Assembly: GCA_041432705.1 (NCBI GenBank)
Contig: JAPWAE010000006.1
Location: forward strand, 62,001-126,000
Direction of reading: 5' to 3'
Source: Pauljensenia sp018375675
GTDB taxonomy: Bacteria; Actinomycetota; Actinomycetes; Actinomycetales; Actinomycetaceae
Length of the DNA stretch: 64,000 nucleotides
The notes under the pieces are model-generated. The model had not been told where the DNA came from and made no database searches. It saw nothing but the letters and a program-made list of their open reading frames with translations. The translations under genes were made by a program, and so were the position numbers. This document shows, in pieces, positions 51,759 through 59,378 of the stretch. Each line of letters begins with the position of its first letter. Within the stretch, counting starts at the first letter, position 1.

Positions 51759-52442
51759 TCAGTTCTTCCACCAGCCCTTGACGGTGTCCACCGCGTGGGC
51801 GCCCAGGTCGGACAGTGCGGAGTGGGCGTTGACCAGGCCGGAGGACAGGCGGGCTGCCTGGAAGCGGGAGGCGACGTTCTCCCAGTTCACCAGGTTCCAC
51901 CAGGCCTTGACGTAGTCGGCCTTGACGTTGAGGTAATCCAGGTAGAAGGCGTGCTCCCACATGTCGATCATGAGCAGCGGCACGGTCGCGACGGGGATGT
52001 TGCCCTGCTGGTCGGTCATCTGGTAGGTCACGAGGCGCTTGCCGACGGTGTCCCACGCGAGGACGGCCCAGCCGGAGCCCTGCAGGCCCAGGGCGGCGGC
52101 GGCGAACTGAGCCTGGAAGGACTCAAAGGAGCCGAAGAACTCGTCGATGGCGGCGCCGAGCTCGCCCTCGGGGCGCGAGGCGCCCTCGCCGGTCATGTTG
52201 GTCCAGAAGATGGAGTGGTTGGTGTGACCGCCCAGGTTGAAGGCCAGGTTCTTCTCCCACAGGTTGATCGCGGCGAAGTCGCCGGACTCGCGGGCGGCGG
52301 CCAGCTTCTCGAGGGCGGCGTTCGCGCCGGCCACGTAGTTGGCGTGGTGCTTGGAGTGGTGCAGCTCCATGATGCGGCCGGAGATGTGGGGCTCGAGAGC
52401 GGCGTAATCGTAGGGGAGTTCGGGCAGGGTGTAGACGGTCAT
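51759..52442 (-). CDS. sodA: Superoxide dismutase (Mn/Fe type)
   Basis: 227 residues. YTLPELPYDYAALEPHISGR, metal ligands in LHHSKHHANYV, GGHTNHSIFW and DMWEHAFYLDYLNVK. Cytoplasmic, no signal peptide. The G..Q pattern (GLQGSGWAVL) does not decide between Mn and Fe with confidence. ATG 52442 follows AGGAGGAGC. Confidence 0.95.
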   Translation of the reverse strand: MTVYTLPELPYDYAALEPHISGRIMELHHSKHHANYVAGANAALEKLAAARESGDFAAINLWEKNLAFNLGGHTNHSIFWTNMTGEGASRPEGELGAAIDEFFGSFESFQAQFAAAALGLQGSGWAVLAWDTVGKRLVTYQMTDQQGNIPVATVPLLMIDMWEHAFYLDYLNVKADYVKAWWNLVNWENVASRFQAARLSSGLVNAHSALSDLGAHAVDTVKGWWKN

Positions 52443-52552
52443 GATGCTCCTCCTGGGCGTCGTCGTCGTTTGTCTGTTGACTCCAAGGGTAGTACTTAAG
52501 TCCCGCCTTGCGTAGGGGTTATGTGTCACCTTTCGCGCAGTGCGATCAACGA

Positions 52553-52592
52553 CGAGGCCGGGGCTGGGTCTCGCGACCACGCCCCGGCCTCG
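52553..52592 (-). terminator. Terminator of the DUF808 gene
   Basis: CGAGGCCGGGGC (52553-52564) and GCCCCGGCCTCG (52581-52592), the third use of this arm. Confidence 0.7.
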
Positions 52593-52607
52593 TGAAACGA
52601 CAGCAGA

Positions 52608-53576
52608 TCAGGCCTTCGTGCGCGCCCGGTGCACGAGCGCGGAAGCGCCGACGACGATCCACGCGATAACGGCACCCAGGATGACGCCGAAGACGCCGGA
52701 CAGGAGAGTCTCGACCAACCAGGTGACGAAGCCGCCGGCTGACGCGACCGCGTGCTCAGCGACCTCGAGGATGTGGTGGAAGACGGGGACGCCGACCGCG
52801 GCGAGGTTCTCGATGACCAGGTGGCCGCCGACCCACAGCATCGCGACCGTGCCGACGACACCGATCACGTTGAAGATATGCGGCATGACGCGCACGATCG
52901 TGCGGCCCATGTTGTCGACGGGGCCGGGGCGATTGTCCTCGGGCTTGATGGCATCCTTGGCCAGGTGGAGGCCGAAATCGTCGGCCTTGACCAGCAGAGC
53001 GACGAGGCCGTACACGAAGAACGTCATGAAGAACGCGACCGCGATGAGGACAGCGACGCGCATGATGCCGGTCTCGTTGGACAGTCCGGCCATCGAGACA
53101 AGCATGATTTCGGCGCTGAGGATCAGGTCGGTGCGGGTCGCGGAGGCGACGATGCCCTTCTCGAGTTCCTCGCTGGAGGTGGCGCCACCCTCGTCGTGCT
53201 CCTCGTGGTGGCCGGGCAGCCAGCCGAGATTCTCGAGGACCTTCTCGCCGCCTTCGAAGCACAGGTACGCGCCGCCCACGACCAGCAGGAACGGCAGAAC
53301 CTGCGGGGCCAGCCAGGTGAGCAGGAGCGCGATCGGCAGGATGATGAACAGCTTGTTGATGAGGGAACCGCGCGCGATCTTGCCGATGATGGGCAGCTCA
53401 CGCGCCGGGCTCAGGCCCGACACGTACTGAGGCGTCACCGCGGTGTCGTCGATGACGACGCCCACCGCCTTCGAGGAGGCCTTGACGGCGTTGGCCGCGA
53501 CGTCGTCGATCGACGAGGCCGTGACCTTCGCGAGGGTCGCGATATCGTCGAGCAGTGCGACAAGTCCACCGGACAT
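52608..53576 (-). CDS. DUF808 (YedI-like) membrane protein
   Basis: 322 residues. N-terminal SGGLVALLDDIATLAKVTAS, VIDDTAVTPQYVSGLSPARE, PIIGKIARGSLINKLFIILP and GGAYLCFEGGEKVLE are the DUF808 hallmarks, with six or seven membrane helices. Function unknown. ATG 53576 with GAGGAGGAAA. Divergent from the methyltransferase gene. Confidence 0.9.
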   Translation of the reverse strand: MSGGLVALLDDIATLAKVTASSIDDVAANAVKASSKAVGVVIDDTAVTPQYVSGLSPARELPIIGKIARGSLINKLFIILPIALLLTWLAPQVLPFLLVVGGAYLCFEGGEKVLENLGWLPGHHEEHDEGGATSSEELEKGIVASATRTDLILSAEIMLVSMAGLSNETGIMRVAVLIAVAFFMTFFVYGLVALLVKADDFGLHLAKDAIKPEDNRPGPVDNMGRTIVRVMPHIFNVIGVVGTVAMLWVGGHLVIENLAAVGVPVFHHILEVAEHAVASAGGFVTWLVETLLSGVFGVILGAVIAWIVVGASALVHRARTKA

Positions 53577-53643
53577 GGGGTTTCCTCCTCTGAGCCTGAC
53601 GTGAGGCTTCTGGTTAGGTACCCGCGCATTGTACGCGTGGGGA

Positions 53644-53649
53644 TAGGCT
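53644..53649 (+). promoter_or_regulatory. -10-like box TAGGCT, leaderless start of the methyltransferase gene
   Basis: TAGGCT, TGAGTC, ATG 53656. Confidence 0.5.
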
Positions 53650-53655
53650 TGAGTC

Positions 53656-55347
53656 ATGACGACTTCCGTACCCGTTCCCGCCCTCGACCGTGACTTGATC
53701 GGCCGCCTGCGCGCCGACGTGATCGCCTCGACGTGGACCGTTGAGAACCTCCAGACCCTCATCAGCGAGGGTGCACTGTCCGCCCTCATGCGCGACTCGC
53801 GCCTGCCCGCCCTCGTCGAGCTCGCGGGCGCGACCGACCCCGCCGCGGTCCTCACGCGCTTCTTCATCCTGGGCCTGCCCGAGCGCGCCTCGGCCCTGAA
53901 CGAGGCCCTCCCGACGCTGGGCGCACGCGGGCTGGAGTCCCTCGGCCTCGCGGCCACTATCGACGAGGCCGAGGCCTCCTCCGCGCTCGTCATGCCCCCC
54001 GCGGGCGGTGCGCCCAAGCGTGAACCCAAGGAGGAGCGTGAGGAGGCCTCGGCCCCGAAGGCCTCGAGCCTGCCGACGATGCGCAACCCCGACGAGGAGT
54101 CCCCCGAGCCCGAGGTCGAGGCGGACCCGTGGATGCGCGCCCTCTTCGACCTGCGACCCCACGCGGCCTCGCTGCCGGGCGGCGACCACGAGTGGTGGGT
54201 GGCCTCGGACCTGGCGGAGGTGCAGACCGGCAAGCCGCTGTCGGATGACCACGTGCTCGGCATCGGCGGCGCGACCCTGACGCTGCTGGAAATGACGGTG
54301 CGCGAACACGTCGACTCGGCCCTCGACGTGGGCTGTGGCTGCGGCATCCAGGCCCTCTACCTGGCCACGCATGCCGACCGCGTGGTGGCGACCGACCTGT
54401 CGTCGCGCGCGTGCGCGCTCACCCAGTTCAATGCCGCCCTCAACGAGGCTGTCATCGACGTGCGCGAGGGCTCCCTCTTCGAGCCTGTCGAGGGTGAGAC
54501 CTTCGACCTTATCGTCACCAACCCGCCCTTCGTCATCACCCCGGACTCGGTGCGCGGCGCTGCCGGCCTGCTCGAGTACCGCGACGGCGGCATGGACCGC
54601 GACAACCTGATCCGCGCGGTCCTGCGCGGCGCGCCCGCGTGCATGAACGAGGGCGGCACCCTGCAGATGCTCGCCAACTGGGAGATCCCCGCCGACCGTA
54701 ACCCGGACACCCAGTGGTCGTGGCGCGTGGATTCGTGGCTCGATGGCCTGCCGGTGGACGCGTGGGTCGTCCAGCGCGACGTCCTCGACCCCGCGCGCTA
54801 CGTGGACATGTGGATCCGAGACTCGGGCGGCCAGCTCATGGACCGCGCCGACTACGAGCGGGCCTTCACCTCGTGGCTGGCGGACTTCCGTCGCGCGGGC
54901 ACGGGCGCGATCGGCATGGGCTTCGTGGCGCTGCGCAGGCTCGACGAGGCCGAGGCCGCCTCGGGTGGCAAGCGCGCCTACGACCTGTCCCTCGATGGGC
55001 ACGCCCCGCGCGGGCGCGACGTGGCGTGGGCGCTGGCCTCCCTGCGCGCCCCAGAGCTGTGGGAGGTGGCGCTGACGCGCGCCTCCGACGTGCGCGAGGA
55101 GCGCCACTACGTGCCGGGCAGTCCTGACCCGGAGCTGCTCATCATGCACCAGGGCGGGGGACTGGGCCGTTCCGTGCCGGTCTCCTCGTCCGTGTCGGCG
55201 GTCGTGGGCGCTTCCGACGGCGAGCTGACGGTTGGCCAGATTGCGGCGGCCGTCGCGATGCTCACCTCCGCCGAGGTGGACGACGTGCGCGCCGAGATCG
55301 AGGCGCCCCTGCGCGACCTGATCCGGTGGGGATTCCTCACGTACTGA
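53656..55347 (+). CDS. SAM-dependent methyltransferase (PrmC/RsmC-like, DUF7059-type)
   Basis: 563 residues. The N-terminal 180 are helical with an acidic, Pro/Glu-rich linker. The methyltransferase domain has SAM motif ALDVGCGCGIQALYLATHAD, then VVATDLSSRACAL and catalytic NPPFVITP of N6-amino/glutamine methyltransferases. The C-terminal 150 residues form a winged-helix-like end. Substrate could be rRNA or a release factor. Common single gene in actinobacteria, uncharacterised. Confidence 0.85.
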   Translation: MTTSVPVPALDRDLIGRLRADVIASTWTVENLQTLISEGALSALMRDSRLPALVELAGATDPAAVLTRFFILGLPERASALNEALPTLGARGLESLGLAATIDEAEASSALVMPPAGGAPKREPKEEREEASAPKASSLPTMRNPDEESPEPEVEADPWMRALFDLRPHAASLPGGDHEWWVASDLAEVQTGKPLSDDHVLGIGGATLTLLEMTVREHVDSALDVGCGCGIQALYLATHADRVVATDLSSRACALTQFNAALNEAVIDVREGSLFEPVEGETFDLIVTNPPFVITPDSVRGAAGLLEYRDGGMDRDNLIRAVLRGAPACMNEGGTLQMLANWEIPADRNPDTQWSWRVDSWLDGLPVDAWVVQRDVLDPARYVDMWIRDSGGQLMDRADYERAFTSWLADFRRAGTGAIGMGFVALRRLDEAEAASGGKRAYDLSLDGHAPRGRDVAWALASLRAPELWEVALTRASDVREERHYVPGSPDPELLIMHQGGGLGRSVPVSSSVSAVVGASDGELTVGQIAAAVAMLTSAEVDDVRAEIEAPLRDLIRWGFLTY

Positions 55348-55364
55348 GCGGTGTTGTGTGCGCG

Positions 55365-55396
55365 GGCGCCGCGGCTGCAGGGGCAGTCGCGGCGCC
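55365..55396 (+). terminator. Terminator-like hairpin after the methyltransferase gene
   Basis: GGCGCCGCG and CGCGGCGCC perfect 9-bp arms. Confidence 0.55.
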
Positions 55397-55527
55397 TCGC
55401 TGTATCAGGTTGACTTTGTGGCGTCATTCCGGGCGTGTTGTCAGCGCGGGCTTGGGGGTGCGTGAGGCCGACTCCAGATGTGGGACCCCTGTGTTAGCCT
55501 GGCGCCACGATTCAGCGAAGGAGCAAC

Positions 55528-56922
55528 ATGGACTACGAGCTGGCTTACCGCTACGGTGCGCCCTCGCGCCTGGATGAGGGGGCGGGGCTCGCGTTGGCCA
55601 CTTCGGGAGGGTCCACCCCCGAGGGAGAGGTCGCGCATCCCTATTTCTTCTCGGGCTTCATGGAACGTCCCGACGTGGTGGCCGCGGGTCTGCTCGCTGT
55701 TGCACGAGTGGCCCGCACCCGCTTCTACGTGCCGCCCGGTATGGTCGTCGCGCCCGGCGGAGGCCTGACTCGTATCGGGATGCTCGACCCGGTCGTGACC
55801 AGCACGGCCGAGGGCCTGCGCTTCGAGTCCTTTAGCGTCTGCTGCGGCGTGTACGCGCGGCTCGACGTGGAGGCCTTGGCCCTGGACGCGACCCACTGCG
55901 CGGTCGGCGTGACCAACGTGGATGTTAATCAGCCGCTGCGTGCCGCCCTAGCGTCGCTGCGAGCTGGGGAGCCCCTGCACCTGGGTGTAGGCGAGGAGGG
56001 GCTGACGGCCAGGACCCTGGACGAGGAGGTCACGGAAGAGAAGGTGCCGCTGTCCCTGCGCTGGCTCAAGGGATTCGCGGAGACGCAGATGCTCTCCTCC
56101 GCGATGATGCCGCTGCACGCGTTGAATACTGCGCAGGCGCGCGCCTTCATCCGAGGCCTGCCCAGGTCCAGCGCGACGGGCACGGTCATGTGGGCGGGGC
56201 GGGCCGTGCGTGGTCTTCGTTTGGGGACCCGGCCCGCGCCGGGGGCCGCGTGCGTGGCAGGTCCCGAGCGCCTGCGCGTGTTCGAGCCGCTTCTTCATCT
56301 CATCACCTCGCTCGAGGCCTACGGGCCTGATGTGGATGCTGGCAGCGAGCCGGTCGCCTCCCTGTGGGTCGCCCGCCTGCCCGGCGCGCGCCTCTCCATT
56401 GGGCTCAGCCCCGCCAAGTCGCGCGGCTTCTCGGGGGAGGGTGCGGTCCTGGCGTCCCTGGGGGATCCGGGCGTCGAGGAGGACGCGGACATGCTATCCG
56501 CCCTGCTCTCCTTCGAGCCTCGCATCGACACGCAGCTTATGGCCGCGCGCTCCGGACTGGCCCCCGACCGGGTGGCTGGCGGCCTGGCACTCCTGGCCTC
56601 GAGTGGTCAGGTTGGCTTCGACGTGACTGAGGGGGCCTATTTCCACCGGCCCCTGCCCGTGCGTCCCGACGCCCTCACCGCTATGCATCCGCGCCTGGCA
56701 GGGGCGCGCACGCTCATTGAACGCGGTGCGGTCACCCATGAGGAGGGGGCGCGCTTCCGTGTCGCCTCGGGCGCAAACCGCTACCGGGTGGAGGTACCCG
56801 CCGACCCTTACGCCATCGGCGAGTACCGCTGCACCTGCCCGTGGTGGATGAAACATAGGGGTGGGCGGGGGCCATGCAAGCATGTCCTCGCCGTCTCCAC
56901 GCTGATCAAGGAGGATCAATGA
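55528..56922 (+). CDS. SWIM zinc-finger protein
   Basis: 464 residues. The C terminus carries CTCPWWMKHRGGRGPCKH, a CxC-x12-CxH SWIM zinc finger, at about residues 434-451. The rest has no recognised catalytic domain. SWIM fingers bind DNA or protein. Ribosome-binding site GAAGGAG. The stop overlaps the next start by ATGA, so it leads a three-gene operon with two large proteins. SWIM genes lie beside large uncharacterised proteins in many actinobacteria (recalled from family knowledge). Confidence 0.8.
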   Translation: MDYELAYRYGAPSRLDEGAGLALATSGGSTPEGEVAHPYFFSGFMERPDVVAAGLLAVARVARTRFYVPPGMVVAPGGGLTRIGMLDPVVTSTAEGLRFESFSVCCGVYARLDVEALALDATHCAVGVTNVDVNQPLRAALASLRAGEPLHLGVGEEGLTARTLDEEVTEEKVPLSLRWLKGFAETQMLSSAMMPLHALNTAQARAFIRGLPRSSATGTVMWAGRAVRGLRLGTRPAPGAACVAGPERLRVFEPLLHLITSLEAYGPDVDAGSEPVASLWVARLPGARLSIGLSPAKSRGFSGEGAVLASLGDPGVEEDADMLSALLSFEPRIDTQLMAARSGLAPDRVAGGLALLASSGQVGFDVTEGAYFHRPLPVRPDALTAMHPRLAGARTLIERGAVTHEEGARFRVASGANRYRVEVPADPYAIGEYRCTCPWWMKHRGGRGPCKHVLAVSTLIKEDQ

Positions 56923-59378
56923 GTCAGAAGTCGGATCCGTTCCGGCGGCCAAAAACGCTGGATGAATGTGCGGACTTTTGGAGACTGCACCTGTGGACCG
57001 AGGGCCACCCAGGCGAGTGGACACTCGATCAGGTCTACGCGCGCATGCTCGAGATTAACGAGGGCCCGCCCACGGCCCATGACCTGGACGTCAGCTCCAG
57101 GGTCACCGGTGCTTGGCTCAAGGGGATCGGATTCTTGCGCCTGGCCGAACTGCACGGCGACCTGGCCCTCGACCACGATCAGCGGTACCTGACGGCGCTC
57201 ATCGGCCTCGAACCCGGACTGCAGCTGCCCCTCATGCGTGCCGATCGGGAGCTGCGCGAGGAGCTGGTGTGGGGGATGCTGCGCCAGGAAGGTAACCGCG
57301 GCGTGTCGCTGTCCTCCTCCGACCGTTCTGCCTCGATGGGCTCGGAGCAAACGCCCGGCTGGTCGCGCACGTTCGAAGCGAGCGTCAATGAGGGGCTCAT
57401 CGAACGTGATCGTCTGCTCGACGCCCTCCTGGAGATGCTGGCGGCCGACCTGCCCTCGGCACGTGCCGGGTGGTATTCGCGCACCCTGCGCCTGCTCGCC
57501 ATGACCATTGACGAGGCCGAGGCGCGGCAGCCGACTCTGTGTGCCCTCATGTCGTCTCCCGTCGGGGCAACCGTGACCCTGGCGGTCGGGCACCTGTCCG
57601 CCCTCGCCAGGGCTGGTCGCCTCGACCTGGAGCTGTTTGCGCGCAGCTGCGAGGGAGCGCTCATGGGGTCGAAGGCCAACGCACTCGCAGCCTTGACAAT
57701 CCTGCGCGGTGGTCTCGAGGTCCTGAGTCCCGGCGGCATCGAACCCCTGTTGGCGATCGCGATGTCTTTCCCGCATGCGCAGGTGCAGGCTCTGGCCATC
57801 GAGCTGGCGAGTGACGCGCTGCGATCGGGCCTCCTCGACTCCGCAGCGCTCGGCCGACTCCTGTCGGATGCGGAGTTGGACCCGCTCGTCGTCGCCACGC
57901 TCGACCTCCTCGACCCGGGGCACACGGCGAATGGCCAGCCTGACCCCGGACCCGTCCCCGAGGAAGGTAGCGGTGGGCAGGCTCCCGCCGCCTTCTTGCC
58001 GCCTCCCCGTGAGGTGAACGACCTGGTTCCCATGAGCGCCGACGACGTGGTTGGTCGGGTCGGTGTCCTGGCGCAGGGCGCGCAGATGGGGCTCGAGTAT
58101 GAGGCGCTGCTCGCGTTCCTGGCATCCCCCGAGTACGACCCGAGTGCGCTGGAATCGTTGCGCCCGCTTGTGCGGCGCCTGACCACGCGCAGGTTTGGGT
58201 ACGAGCGCATGCTCGGAACTCTCCTGCAGATAGCCCTCAATGGGGGAGGGGAGGGTGCTGAGAGCCCGCTGGCCGCTGGCACCGCCTGGTTGGAATCGGA
58301 GAACATGCCCACCCTCATGCGAGAGCGCATCATCGAGGTCGCGGGTCTGCTCGCACGCGGGCAGCGCTACCGCCTCCTGGCCACGCCGACCGACGACCGG
58401 GGAGCCGTGAATCCCCTGACGCTCGTGCGCCGTGCCCTGGACAACGGGGGCGCGACACCCCTTCCAGCCGACCTCACCCAGGCGCTGCTGCGTGTGGACA
58501 CCGAGCATCCGGACTGCGCGGCCGCGCTCGTGCTCGTGGACGAGCGGGAGGCGGACCTGCCCGCCTCCGCCGTCGCCCGCATTCGCCTCGCCCTTCAAGG
58601 GGTGGTGCGCAGACGTGCCGAGGGCTACCTGTCCTCACTCTCCGTGACGTGGGAGGGGCGTCCCTCCTATGAGTCCGGGAAGCCCAAGGTCGCGCGAGAC
58701 GGCTCGCCGATCTACGCATTTTTCTTCCCTCGCATCGTCGGCGTGGACACAGGTGCGACAGGACCCGAGCTGAGCGCGCTCGCGGATATTGCGAGTGCTT
58801 CGGGCGATTTTACTGCCCACCGCTATCTCTACCCCGCGTCGGTGCGCCACTTCGCCGTCTGCCTGCTTGCCTCTCAGTGGTACGTGCTTGACCACACCCA
58901 GCTGACCTGTGAGTGCTACAGGGCCCTGTGCGAGCACGGCGGGCGCTGGGATTCGCTGTCCGCCCAGCTCCTTGGGCAGGCGATGGGCGAGCGCGAGGTC
59001 GAGTCGCGCGCGCTCGGCGTCGAGGCCCTGGCCGCCTTGGTGGCGCGCGGTGACCTCGCCTTCGACCAGGTTGTGTCTGGTTTCGAGGCCGTGGCGCACA
59101 CCGTGAAACTGAACCGGTGGGCGCAGGCCTTCGGGGATCTGGGGGACGTGGACCCCCGCCTCGCGCTGGATCTGGCGCTCACGCTGCTGCCCGGGCTCGA
59201 GCGAGGGCGCACGGGCATCGGGCAGTTGCTGGGCGTCGTTACTGCACAGTACGCACGGGCGCAGGCCGAGGGATGGGCGCCGCCGCTCGGCGAGGAGTGT
59301 ATCGGCTGGCTCGGCCTTTTCCGAGGGTCCTCACAGGCGGCCAAGTATGCGCGCACGCTGAAGGAGATGGGCCAATGA
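56919..59378 (+). CDS. Large alpha-helical protein, DUF6493-like (1)
   Basis: 819 residues, mainly helical repeats (HEAT-like in appearance). LIERDRLLDALLEMLAADLP followed by RAGWYSRTLRLL matches, from memory, the DUF6493 core shared with the next gene. A linker rich in Pro/Gly lies near 345-365. No signal peptide or catalytic motif. I start at ATG 56919 (MSQKSDPFRRPK) because AAGGAGG precedes it and it overlaps the SWIM stop. Function unknown; the tight operon suggests a complex with the SWIM protein and its paralogue. Confidence 0.65.
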   Translation: MSQKSDPFRRPKTLDECADFWRLHLWTEGHPGEWTLDQVYARMLEINEGPPTAHDLDVSSRVTGAWLKGIGFLRLAELHGDLALDHDQRYLTALIGLEPGLQLPLMRADRELREELVWGMLRQEGNRGVSLSSSDRSASMGSEQTPGWSRTFEASVNEGLIERDRLLDALLEMLAADLPSARAGWYSRTLRLLAMTIDEAEARQPTLCALMSSPVGATVTLAVGHLSALARAGRLDLELFARSCEGALMGSKANALAALTILRGGLEVLSPGGIEPLLAIAMSFPHAQVQALAIELASDALRSGLLDSAALGRLLSDAELDPLVVATLDLLDPGHTANGQPDPGPVPEEGSGGQAPAAFLPPPREVNDLVPMSADDVVGRVGVLAQGAQMGLEYEALLAFLASPEYDPSALESLRPLVRRLTTRRFGYERMLGTLLQIALNGGGEGAESPLAAGTAWLESENMPTLMRERIIEVAGLLARGQRYRLLATPTDDRGAVNPLTLVRRALDNGGATPLPADLTQALLRVDTEHPDCAAALVLVDEREADLPASAVARIRLALQGVVRRRAEGYLSSLSVTWEGRPSYESGKPKVARDGSPIYAFFFPRIVGVDTGATGPELSALADIASASGDFTAHRYLYPASVRHFAVCLLASQWYVLDHTQLTCECYRALCEHGGRWDSLSAQLLGQAMGEREVESRALGVEALAALVARGDLAFDQVVSGFEAVAHTVKLNRWAQAFGDLGDVDPRLALDLALTLLPGLERGRTGIGQLLGVVTAQYARAQAEGWAPPLGEECIGWLGLFRGSSQAAKYARTLKEMGQ

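Noticed and set aside
52608..54347. Frame extending the DUF808 protein far upstream
   Set aside because: The extension is antisense to the methyltransferase gene; ATG 53576 has a strong ribosome-binding site.
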